6,980 bases of DNA from assembly GCA_017959645.1 (NCBI GenBank), contig JAGDAE010000052.1:1-6980 (forward strand), written 5' to 3'. The position numbers were made by a program, and so were the translations under genes. Shown piece by piece: positions 1 through 6,091 of the stretch (its first letter is position 1; each line of letters opens with the position of its first letter). The notes under the pieces were generated by a model that saw nothing but the letters and a program-made list of their open reading frames with translations, was not told the DNA's origin and did no database searches. This DNA comes from Kiritimatiellia bacterium. GTDB taxonomy: Bacteria; Verrucomicrobiota; Kiritimatiellia; RFP12; UBA1067.

Positions 1-21
1 TATTCCAGTCAGATGTCGGAT

Positions 22-50
22 TTGACAGTTTGCGCGAATAATGATATACT
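22..50 (+). promoter_or_regulatory. Strong sigma-70-type promoter with extended -10, upstream of ribH
   Basis: A perfect -35 hexamer TTGACA lies at 22-27. A spacer of exactly 17 bases separates it from the -10 hexamer TATACT at 45-50. A TG at 42-43, one base before the hexamer, makes this an extended -10. The expected transcription start is near 57, giving a leader of about 32 bases before the ribH start at 89. That leader is too short for an FMN riboswitch. Since no clear promoter or terminator was seen until about 6600, this promoter may drive the whole run of genes to 6583. The match is read directly from sequence; activity is inferred. Confidence 0.8.
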
Positions 51-88
51 TTGCGCCATATTTTTCGCGTAATAAGGAAAGTTGCAAG

Positions 89-550
89 ATGAAAGAGATA
101 ATCGGCGAACTTAGCGGCGAGGGCCTGAAGATGGCTTTGGTCGCCAGCAGATTCAACAGTTTTCTCGTGGAGCAGCTCGTCAAGGGCGCCGTCGACGCGT
201 TCGTGCGCATGGGCGGGAACGAGAACGACCTGACGCTGGTCCGTGCGCCCGGAGCGTACGAGCTGCCGATAATCGCGAAAAAGCTGGCTGAAACAAAGGG
301 ATTCGACGCCATAGTGGCTCTGGGCGCGGTGGTGCGCGGGGCGACGTCGCATGCCGACCTGATCAACGAAACCACCGCGCGGGCTTTCAGCGAGATTTCG
401 CTTGCGACCGGAGTTCCGGTTCTGGACGGCGTCGTGTCGGCCGAGAATCTCGAGCAGGCGGTCGAGCGCTGCGGAACCAAGCAAGGCAACAAGGGATTCG
501 CCGCGATGCAGGCGGCGATCGAGATGGCGAATCTGGCGAAGAAAATCTAA
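89..550 (+). CDS. ribH: 6,7-dimethyl-8-ribityllumazine synthase (RibH)
   Basis: RibH condenses 5-amino-6-ribitylamino-uracil with 3,4-dihydroxy-2-butanone 4-phosphate to make lumazine, the penultimate step of riboflavin synthesis, in the cytoplasm. The 153-residue product matches the usual length. It aligns without gaps to Bacillus subtilis RibH as I remember that protein: RFN with Phe22, PGAYELP at 54-60, LGAVVRGATSH ending in the catalytic His88, Arg127, and GTKQGNKG followed by AIEMANL near the end. One oddity is Asp113 where B. subtilis has a substrate-contacting Phe. I chose the ATG at 89 because AAGGAAA at 74-80 is well spaced from it and the protein then begins like its family. The in-frame ATG at 41 lies within the promoter -10 region. 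It is the first gene after the promoter, 20 bases before the phosphofructokinase gene. The usual partners nusB and ribE are not in view. Confidence 0.96.
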   Translation: MKEIIGELSGEGLKMALVASRFNSFLVEQLVKGAVDAFVRMGGNENDLTLVRAPGAYELPIIAKKLAETKGFDAIVALGAVVRGATSHADLINETTARAFSEISLATGVPVLDGVVSAENLEQAVERCGTKQGNKGFAAMQAAIEMANLAKKI

Positions 551-570
551 CCAAAACGGAGAACTGCAAA

Positions 571-1800
571 ATGAAAGACGTTAAAAAGGTGGCGTTCCTG
601 ACGGCCGGCGGGCTGGCCCCGTGCCTCAGCTCGTCCATAGGGTTTCTGATCGACGAATACACGAAGAAGGCGCCGCATGTCGAGATGATCGGCTACATCA
701 ACGGCTACATGGGGCTTTTGAAAGGCGAGTCGATTCCGGTTACCGACGAGGTGCGCAAGAACGCGCTGACGCTCACCAAACACGGTGGTTCGCCGATCGG
801 CAACAGCCGCGTAAAGCTGACAAACGTCAAGGACTGCGTGAAGCGCGGACTGGTCAAAGAGGGGGAGGATCCGCTCAAAGTAGCCGCCGACCAGCTGGTC
901 AAGGACGGTGTCGACGTTCTGCACACGATCGGAGGCGACGACACCAACACGACCGCGGCGGATCTGGCGAAGTATCTGGCGACCAACAATTATCCGCTGA
1001 TCGTGGTCGGGCTGCCGAAGACGATCGACAACGACGTCTATCCGATAAAGCAGTCGCTGGGGGCGTGGACCGCGGCGGAAGAGGGGGCCAGATTCTTCAT
1101 GAACGTCGTCAAGGAGAACAGCGCCAATCCGCGCGCGTTGACGATACACGAGGTCATGGGGCGCAACTGCGGCTGGCTGACCTACAAGACCGCGCAGTAC
1201 TACCGCAAGATGCTCAAGCGCACGAAATTCCTGCCCGGGTTCAATCTCACGATGGAGCGCCAGGACGTGCACGCGGTCTACATTCACGAATCGCGCATAA
1301 ACTTCAAGAAAGAGGCGGAGCGGCTGATGCCGATCATGGACAAGTGGGATTCGGTCAACATCTTCGTATCAGAGGGCGCCGGCGTCGACGACATCATCAA
1401 GGAGATGAAGGAGCGCGGCGAAGAGGTCCCGGTCGATGCGTTCGGTCATCCGCGGCTCGACAAGGTCAATGTCGGGCAGTATGTCGGCAAGCGCCTCGGC
1501 GAGCTTCTGCGCGCCGAGAAGGTGCAGGTCTTCAAGTCCGGATATTTCGCCCGTTCGGCGGCGCCGAACAAGAAGGATCTCGAGCTGATCGGCAAGTGCG
1601 CGCGCAAGGCGGTCGAGTGCGCGCTGACGGGAGTCAGCGGCGTCGTCGGACCCGACGAAAACAAGGCGGCGGAGATACGCGCGTGCGAATTCGAGCGCGT
1701 GAAGGGCGGAAAACCTTTCTTTGTGCGCAAGGGCAGCTTCCGCAAGCTGCTGGACGAGATCGGTCAGCCGCATCCGCGCAAGCGTCGCGAAAGCAAGTGA
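571..1800 (+). CDS. pfp: Pyrophosphate-dependent 6-phosphofructokinase
   Basis: This enzyme phosphorylates fructose 6-phosphate to fructose 1,6-bisphosphate, probably with pyrophosphate instead of ATP, so the glycolytic step would be reversible and ATP-sparing. The 409-residue product carries the family signatures in order: a glycine-rich N-terminal strand (TAGGLAPC, 11-18), GGDDTN at 121-126, PKTIDND at 149-155 with Asp153 as the expected catalytic base, MGRNCGW at 196-202, and a C-terminal sugar-phosphate part with GYFARSAAPNKKD at 324-336. The donor is inferred from two positions. ATP enzymes have GGDGS and PGTIDND, whereas this one has Asp124 and Lys150, the residues known to block ATP and bind PPi. 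GGAGA at 558-562 gives a normal ribosome binding site. The C-terminus is a basic tail. The gene sits 20 bases after ribH and 16 before the HAD gene. PPi-specific kinetics cannot be proven from sequence. Confidence 0.93.
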   Translation: MKDVKKVAFLTAGGLAPCLSSSIGFLIDEYTKKAPHVEMIGYINGYMGLLKGESIPVTDEVRKNALTLTKHGGSPIGNSRVKLTNVKDCVKRGLVKEGEDPLKVAADQLVKDGVDVLHTIGGDDTNTTAADLAKYLATNNYPLIVVGLPKTIDNDVYPIKQSLGAWTAAEEGARFFMNVVKENSANPRALTIHEVMGRNCGWLTYKTAQYYRKMLKRTKFLPGFNLTMERQDVHAVYIHESRINFKKEAERLMPIMDKWDSVNIFVSEGAGVDDIIKEMKERGEEVPVDAFGHPRLDKVNVGQYVGKRLGELLRAEKVQVFKSGYFARSAAPNKKDLELIGKCARKAVECALTGVSGVVGPDENKAAEIRACEFERVKGGKPFFVRKGSFRKLLDEIGQPHPRKRRESK

Positions 1801-1816
1801 CACCAAGGAGAAAACG

Positions 1817-2500
1817 ATGGCGGAGAAAAAGAAAGAGCTCAGGAAGTGCGTGATCGTCGAATTCGATTTCACGGCGATCGATGGCGCGAAAATGCTTTTC
1901 GACATAACGAAGAGGTATCTTGCCAATCTCGACGGAATTCCGTTCGACGAGAGGATCGAGGCGAAGTATCTCGCCGGCGGCAATTGCCAGGGTGCGCTCG
2001 CCGGATACTTTGCGGCCGTGAAGACCAAGAAGACGGCGCAGAAGGCGGCGCGCGAGCTGTCCGACGAGTTCGCGGCCGCGGTCGAAGAGGCGGCGAAGAC
2101 GAAAATCTCCCAGGGCTTCCGCAATTTCGTCAAGACGCTCGCCGACAAAGGCGTCCTCGTCGTCATCGCGACGCGTGCCGATCTCGAGAAGGTGAAGCCT
2201 GCGTTCGCGGGGATTGTCGGCGAGAACGTGATGCTTTACCACGAAGAGTCGAAGACTTACGGGACGGTGAAGTGGGACGCCTGGCGTCGCGCCTGCGTCG
2301 CTGCCAGGGTGCGCCACACGATGACGGTCGCGGTTACCGGTTCCGGACTCGGCGTCAAGAGCGCGCTGCAGGCCGGCATGGGCTCGATTGCGGTGATCAA
2401 CGACCATGTCGCCTACCAAGATTTCAGCGGCGTCAACGAAATCGTCAAGGAACTCAACGCCGCGACCGCCAAGACCGCGCTCGAACTTCTCCGCGTCTGA
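1817..2500 (+). CDS. HAD-superfamily protein with altered catalytic motifs (possible pseudo-phosphatase)
   Basis: This 227-residue protein appears to be a haloacid-dehalogenase-fold protein with a helical cap. Motif I lies at 15-19, and its context (EFDFTAID) resembles the usual DxDGT loop. The aligned nucleophile is Glu15 instead of Asp, while Asp17 is kept. A largely helical region at about 25-110 fits a type-I cap. Motif II is a strand ending at Thr119 (VLVVIATR). Lys152 is the candidate motif III lysine. Motif IV falls at 171-192, where the pattern V-G-D-S...AGM...I.V reads V-T-G-S...AGM...I.V, so an expected acidic residue is Gly175. Hydrolase chemistry is therefore doubtful, and a binding or regulatory role is possible. 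The ATG at 1817 has an ideal AAGGAG at 1805-1810; in-frame upstream codons run into pfp and were rejected. The substrate is unknown. Fold assignment is moderately sure, function is not. Confidence 0.75.
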   Translation: MAEKKKELRKCVIVEFDFTAIDGAKMLFDITKRYLANLDGIPFDERIEAKYLAGGNCQGALAGYFAAVKTKKTAQKAARELSDEFAAAVEEAAKTKISQGFRNFVKTLADKGVLVVIATRADLEKVKPAFAGIVGENVMLYHEESKTYGTVKWDAWRRACVAARVRHTMTVAVTGSGLGVKSALQAGMGSIAVINDHVAYQDFSGVNEIVKELNAATAKTALELLRV

Positions 2501-2505
2501 CGCAA

Positions 2506-3150
2506 ATGACCGGGATAGAGCGACTGCACGAAATAACGGCGCGTCTGAGGGATCCGCAGACGGGTTGCCCGTGGGATCGTGTGCAGACGCTCGAGACGCT
2601 CAAGCCTTGCGTGCTCGAGGAGACGTACGAGCTTCTGGCGGCGATGGACGATCCGTCCGACCGCGACAACCACATCGAGGAGCTCGGCGACGTCCTTCTG
2701 CAGGTGATGTTCCAGGCGGTGATGGCCGAGCAGGAGGGAGCGTTCACGTTCGACGACGTGGCCAACGCGGTCGCCGACAAGCTCGTCAGGCGCCATCCGC
2801 ACGTGTTCGGCGACGTCGACGCGAAAGATCCCGCCGCGGTGCTCAGAAACTGGGAGCGCATCAAGCAGACTGAACACCGCAAAGATCCGGAACGCTCGGC
2901 TTTGGACGGCATTCCCGCCACTCTTCCGTCGCTGCTGAAAGCGCGCCGGACGCTTGAGAAGGCGAAACGTATCGGCTACGAGGAGAAACTGCCCGAAGTC
3001 GAGATAAAGGGTGACCCCGGCGAATTTCTGCTGGCGGCGGTCAAGGCGATCGCCGAAGCCGGAGTGGATTCCGAGGCCGCGCTGGAGAAGGCGGTCAAGG
3101 CGTACGCCGGGCGCTTCCGCGCGTTCGAGGCGTCGAAACGGGAACGATGA
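2506..3150 (+). CDS. mazG: MazG family nucleoside triphosphate pyrophosphohydrolase with shortened C-terminal half
   Basis: MazG hydrolyses (d)NTPs to the monophosphate and pyrophosphate, cleaning the nucleotide pool and, in E. coli, influencing stress signalling. The N-terminal half is textbook: LRDPQTGCPWDRVQT at 14-28, EExxE at 38-42 and EExxD at 58-62 for magnesium binding, RRHPHVF at 95-101 and NWERIK at 115-120. The C-terminal half is degenerate. After the PSLLKA...KRIGYEE segment (141-160), the helix that should carry the second EExxE is missing. Recognition resumes only at about 174 (EFLLAAVKAI...AGRFRAFE). Total length is 214 residues against about 263 in E. coli. The start ATG lies 5 bases after the HAD stop and has no good Shine-Dalgarno, so translation is probably coupled to the upstream gene. 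The stop overlaps the ispH start by 4 bases. Family assignment is certain; which domain works is open. Confidence 0.93.
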   Translation: MTGIERLHEITARLRDPQTGCPWDRVQTLETLKPCVLEETYELLAAMDDPSDRDNHIEELGDVLLQVMFQAVMAEQEGAFTFDDVANAVADKLVRRHPHVFGDVDAKDPAAVLRNWERIKQTEHRKDPERSALDGIPATLPSLLKARRTLEKAKRIGYEEKLPEVEIKGDPGEFLLAAVKAIAEAGVDSEAALEKAVKAYAGRFRAFEASKRER

Positions 3151-3953
3151 CGATAGAGGTTCTCGAACCGCACGGTTTCTGCGCCGGGGTTCGCGGCGCG
3201 ATCGACGTGGCGCTTTCGCTTTCCGGCAAGGTCTACTGCCTGCATGAACTGGTGCACAACGAGCTGGTTGTCGCCGAACTGGAGAAGCGCGGGTTTTCGT
3301 TCGTCGAGGATGTGGACGAGATACCGGACGGCGAAACGGTTCTTTTCTCCGCGCATGGGGTTTCGCCGGCGACGCGCGAGGCGGCGGCGAAACGCCTGAA
3401 GATCGTTGACGCGACGTGTCCGTTCGTAGCGCGCGTACATCGCGACGCGCGCGCGTTCGCCGAAGCGGGATTGCCGGTCGTGATAATCGGCAACGCCGAC
3501 CACGCCGAGGTCAGGGGAATCGTCGGCGAAACCGGCGGCAAGGCGTACATATACCCCGATCTGCCGGAAGGCCGCAGAATCGGCATCGTCTCGCAGACGA
3601 CCATGAACGCCGACGAGGTTGCGAGGATAGTGGGGGAACTCGAAAAGAAGTACGAGGTCGTCTCGACGGCGCAAGTGTGCGGAGCGACGAAAGAGCGCCA
3701 GGACGCGGTGAAGAATTTCGACGGCGACGCGTTGCTCGTTCTCGGCAGCGCCAATTCCTCGAATACGCGGCGGCTGTGCGAGGCGGCGAAATGCCGCGTC
3801 TTCAGGGCTGGCTCGATGGACGAGGTTAGGGCGATCGACTTTTCCGGAATCGGACGGCTCGGGATAACCGGGGGCGCGTCCACGCCGGAGTCGTTTCTGG
3901 TCGAGGCGACGGAATTTCTGAAACAACCTGACAACTATAGAAAGGACAATTGA
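3147..3953 (+). CDS. ispH: 4-hydroxy-3-methylbut-2-enyl diphosphate reductase (IspH/LytB)
   Basis: IspH is the iron-sulfur enzyme that carries out the last step of the MEP pathway, reducing HMBPP to isopentenyl and dimethylallyl diphosphate in the cytoplasm. All three cluster cysteines are present in family context: Cys12 (HGFCAGV), Cys91 (DATCPFV) and Cys178 (VCGATKERQ). Substrate-binding residues are also present: His37 (LVHNELVV), His70 (SAHGV), the His119-Ala-Glu121 segment that matches the HPEVEG motif with its proton-relay Glu, Thr151-Thr152 (SQTT), Ser201-Ala-Asn203 (GSANSSNTRRL) and Ser245 (GGASTPE). At 268 residues it is shorter than the 316 of E. coli, but no motif is lost. The start overlaps the mazG stop in ATGA (3147-3150), with GGGA just upstream at close spacing, so translation is probably coupled. 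It ends one base before the DUF3127 gene. Its presence means the cell makes isoprenoids by the MEP route. Confidence 0.97.
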   Translation: MTIEVLEPHGFCAGVRGAIDVALSLSGKVYCLHELVHNELVVAELEKRGFSFVEDVDEIPDGETVLFSAHGVSPATREAAAKRLKIVDATCPFVARVHRDARAFAEAGLPVVIIGNADHAEVRGIVGETGGKAYIYPDLPEGRRIGIVSQTTMNADEVARIVGELEKKYEVVSTAQVCGATKERQDAVKNFDGDALLVLGSANSSNTRRLCEAAKCRVFRAGSMDEVRAIDFSGIGRLGITGGASTPESFLVEATEFLKQPDNYRKDN

Positions 3954-3954
3954 A

Positions 3955-4350
3955 ATGGCTGCGATTTACGAATATACGGGCGTGGTCGAGAAGGTTCTCG
4001 AACTGCAGACGTTCGCGAGCGGATTCTCCAAGCGCGACATCGTGCTGACTGACGACATCGGCGCCGACACCAAGTGGCCCAACCACATCGCCTTCACCTT
4101 CAAGAAAGATGCGGCGTCTCTGCTCGACACCTTCCAGCAGGGCCAGCGCGCGAAGATACGCTTCGCGATCGACGGGCGCGTGTGGAACGACCCCAAGACC
4201 GGCAAAGACAAGTATTTTACCGACCTCACTGGACTCAAAATCGAGCTGCTGAACGAAGACGGCGGTTCCACCGAGCCGGTTCCGCCGCCTGCGGAACCCG
4301 ACGGCGATTTCGACGCCGGGTCGGCCGACATCGACGACATGCCGTTCTGA
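3955..4350 (+). CDS. DUF3127 OB-fold-like protein with SSB-like C-terminal tip
   Basis: The first ~100 residues of this 131-residue protein match the DUF3127 pattern as I know it: a short strand with GVVEKVLELQTF (9-20), GFSKRD (23-28), a strand ending in FTFKKDAASLLD (47-58), then GQRAKIRFAIDGRVW (63-77) and KYFTDLTGLKIE (86-97). Family members are predicted to adopt an OB-like nucleic-acid-binding fold. From about 101 a Pro/Asp/Glu-rich low-complexity linker ends in DIDDMPF, closely resembling the acidic tip of single-stranded DNA-binding protein (DDDIPF in E. coli) that recruits repair and replication proteins. This suggests, without proving, a DNA-associated role. The ATG at 3955 is one base after the ispH stop and has AAAGGA at 3941-3946. 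No canonical ssb is visible in the window. The cellular role of the family is not established. Confidence 0.85.
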   Translation: MAAIYEYTGVVEKVLELQTFASGFSKRDIVLTDDIGADTKWPNHIAFTFKKDAASLLDTFQQGQRAKIRFAIDGRVWNDPKTGKDKYFTDLTGLKIELLNEDGGSTEPVPPPAEPDGDFDAGSADIDDMPF

Positions 4351-4357
4351 GCGCGTG

Positions 4358-5209
4358 ATGACCTGGCGGGAGACGATCGCCAAGACGGAGGCGTTTCTCG
4401 AGGGACGGGGCGTGCCGGATTCGCGCGTCGCCGCAGAGTCGCTGGCGGCGCGTCTGCTAAAAACCGGACGCGGTTTCCTCGCCGGGAAAGCCGACGCCGA
4501 GCCGTCCGAACGCGAACTCGAGGCGATGCGCAGGGGAATGAAGCGCCTGTCGGCCGGCGAGCCGTTGCAGTACGTGATCGGCGAGTGGGATTTCAGGAAG
4601 CTCACGCTCAAGTGCGACCGCCGGGCGCTGATACCGCGTCCAGAAACCGAAGAGCTGGTCACGCTGGTGATCGAGGACATGAAGCGGAGGTCTAATCCTT
4701 TCGTCGTGGATGTCGGAACCGGCACCGGCGCGATAATCCTGTCGATCGCAATGGAATCGGCAGGCGGGATATTCCTCGGCACCGATATTTCTGCAGACGC
4801 AATCGCGCTCGCCGGTGAAAACGCGGCGCGATGCGGTCTTTCCGGCAGGGTACGATTCGCGGTGGCCGACGGTCTGGACGAATTCGACGAACCGGGTATG
4901 TTCGACATAATCGTCTCCAACCCGCCGTATGTAGAGTCTGCCGTCTGCAAGACGCTCGATCCGCGAATCCGCAACTGGGAGCCGGCGGTGGCGCTCGACG
5001 GCGGCGCGGATGGGCTCGATTTCTACGACCGCTACCTGACCGACGCGCTCAATCTGCTCAAGCCGGGAGGCTCGGTGTTTTTCGAGATCGGCGAGAACCA
5101 GGGCGCGGCGCTTGAAAAGATGATGCGGAACTGCGGTTTTTCGGACATAAGGATCGGCAAGGATTTTTCCGGACGCGACCGCTACGCCTCGGCGACGCTG
5201 GAGACATGA
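4358..5209 (+). CDS. prmC: Release-factor glutamine methyltransferase (PrmC/HemK)
   Basis: PrmC methylates the glutamine of the GGQ loop in peptide release factors RF1 and RF2 with S-adenosylmethionine, improving termination. The 283-residue product has the usual two parts. The N-terminal helical release-factor-binding domain (about 1-85) ends in GEPLQYVIGEWDF (67-79). The Rossmann methyltransferase domain contains LIPRPETEELV (91-101), the SAM loop DVGTGTGAI (118-126), the acidic strand end GTDIS (141-145), and the diagnostic NPPY at 188-191, which holds the substrate glutamine. A conserved WEPAVALDGGADGLDFY segment (207-223) follows. Two adjacent start codons exist, GTG at 4355 and ATG at 4358. 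I prefer the ATG, but the GTG would add only one residue. No strong ribosome binding site precedes either, and the gap to the preceding stop is 7 bases or less, so coupling is likely. The usual partner prfA is not in the window. Confidence 0.95.
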   Translation: MTWRETIAKTEAFLEGRGVPDSRVAAESLAARLLKTGRGFLAGKADAEPSERELEAMRRGMKRLSAGEPLQYVIGEWDFRKLTLKCDRRALIPRPETEELVTLVIEDMKRRSNPFVVDVGTGTGAIILSIAMESAGGIFLGTDISADAIALAGENAARCGLSGRVRFAVADGLDEFDEPGMFDIIVSNPPYVESAVCKTLDPRIRNWEPAVALDGGADGLDFYDRYLTDALNLLKPGGSVFFEIGENQGAALEKMMRNCGFSDIRIGKDFSGRDRYASATLET

Positions 5210-6090
5210 ACTCCTGGACCGGTTTGATAATCGCCAGCGCGGTGTTTCTCGCCTTCTACGATCTGGCGAAAAAGGCGAGTGTGCGGGACAATGCGGTGCT
5301 GCCGGTTCTTCTCGTCTCCACTCTGTCCGGCGCGGTCGCATTCTCAATTGCGCTCGCCGCGGGCGGAAAACTGCGCGACGCTCTTCTCGGCGGCGGCGGA
5401 ACCGTTCTGGCGCTCTCGGCGGCGAAATCGGCGATCGTGGCCACGAGCTGGGTGTTTACTTTCTGCGCGCTCAGGACTTTGCCGATAACCGTCGCGACCC
5501 CGATCCGCGCCTCGGCGCCGGCGCTGGTTTTCGTCATGGCGCTGTTCGCGTACGGCGAGATTCCGTCCTGGATGCAGGCGGCCGGAATGCTTTGCGTGTT
5601 CGCCGGCTACTGGGCTTTTTCGTGGGCCGGCAGGGCGGAGGGGATATCGTTCTTCCGCTGCCGCGCGGTATGGTACGCGTTCGCCGGCGCGTTTTTCTCG
5701 GCGCTGTCGGCCATCTGGGATAAATACGTCTTCCAGAAGGCCGGCGCGAACGTCGAAAGCGTGCAGTTGTACTTCCAGGCGTTTCTGGTCGCCGTGTATC
5801 TTTCGATGATCGCCGCCCAGCGCGCGCTAAAGCTGCGCCGCGACCGTTTCGAATGGCGCTGGACGATTCCGCTCGTTGGCGTCATGCTGGCCGCCGCCGA
5901 CTGGCTGTACTTCACGGCGCTTGCGGTTCCCGGCGTTCCGGTTTCGATCGCCTCGCTGTTGCGACGTTTCTCGGTCGTCGTCACGTTTGCGTTCGGGGCG
6001 AGGATCTTCCGCGAGGCCAATCTGCGCAGGAAAGCGATCGCGCTGGCGATCGTGCTGGCGGGCGTGGCCTTGCTGTGCATCGGAGGATGA
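5206..6090 (+). CDS. EamA/DMT-superfamily permease, ten predicted membrane helices
   Basis: This 294-residue protein looks like a drug/metabolite-transporter superfamily permease of the 5+5 type, in the inner membrane. I see about ten hydrophobic segments, at roughly 4-19, 31-52, 70-89, 95-114, 121-140, 155-171, 187-204, 219-236, 243-264 and 276-292. Each half ends as EamA repeats do, with a glutamate just after a long helix (GEIP near 117-120 and REAN near 269-272) followed by a final helix. Basic loops such as 205-216 (RALKLRRDR) suggest cytoplasmic faces. The second half has the typical SIASLLRRFSVVVTF segment (248-262). The substrate cannot be read from sequence; members move amino acids, nucleotides, sugars or unknown metabolites. 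The start shares ATGA (5206-5209) with the prmC stop, so its synthesis is probably coupled. The RBS of the next gene lies within its last codons. Confidence 0.88.
   Translation: MNSWTGLIIASAVFLAFYDLAKKASVRDNAVLPVLLVSTLSGAVAFSIALAAGGKLRDALLGGGGTVLALSAAKSAIVATSWVFTFCALRTLPITVATPIRASAPALVFVMALFAYGEIPSWMQAAGMLCVFAGYWAFSWAGRAEGISFFRCRAVWYAFAGAFFSALSAIWDKYVFQKAGANVESVQLYFQAFLVAVYLSMIAAQRALKLRRDRFEWRWTIPLVGVMLAAADWLYFTALAVPGVPVSIASLLRRFSVVVTFAFGARIFREANLRRKAIALAIVLAGVALLCIGG
6082..6086 (+). promoter_or_regulatory. Ribosome binding site deciding the GTG start at 6092
   Basis: GGAGG lies inside the last codons of the permease gene, five bases before the GTG at 6092. It is a full anti-Shine-Dalgarno match and is the reason for preferring GTG over the ATG at 6110. 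Confidence 0.8.
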
Positions 6091-6091
6091 A

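Noticed and set aside
41..88. In-frame upstream ATG at 41 as the start of ribH, adding 16 residues
   Set aside because: The ATG overlaps the extended -10 region of the promoter and would lie upstream of the predicted transcript start. The ATG at 89 has a good ribosome binding site and gives the normal family N-terminus.
57..88. Possible FMN riboswitch ahead of the riboflavin gene
   Set aside because: The predicted leader is only about 32 bases, far too short for an RFN element, and no conserved RFN blocks are visible.
547..1287. Long antisense open frame opposite the phosphofructokinase gene
   Set aside because: It is fully opposite a well-supported gene in G+C-rich DNA, where third-position bias keeps antisense frames open. 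Its translation is Arg/His-rich and resembles no family.
1721..1816. Upstream in-frame start codon extending the HAD-like protein into pfp
   Set aside because: It would overlap pfp by 80 bases and add an unrelated N-terminus. The ATG at 1817 has an ideal AAGGAG site and gives a sensible start just before motif I.
621..1853. Second long + strand open frame inside the phosphofructokinase gene
   Set aside because: It is an alternative frame of pfp giving an Arg/Gln/Gly-rich translation with no domain; a codon-bias shadow.
1369..2419. Overlapping antisense open frames across the end of pfp and the HAD gene
   Set aside because: They lie opposite supported genes, have no ribosome binding site or family resemblance, and have low-complexity composition.
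1846..2505. Extension of the mazG frame upstream through the HAD gene
   Set aside because: The part before 2506 translates to Arg-rich non-protein-like sequence. MazG homology begins right at the ATG at 2506.
2976..3926. Antisense open frames opposite ispH
   Set aside because: IspH is certain on the + strand with all its cysteines. The antisense products show no motifs.
3826..5347. Long antisense open frames opposite the DUF3127 and prmC genes
   Set aside because: They are shadows of strongly supported + strand genes and have no start signals or recognisable domains.
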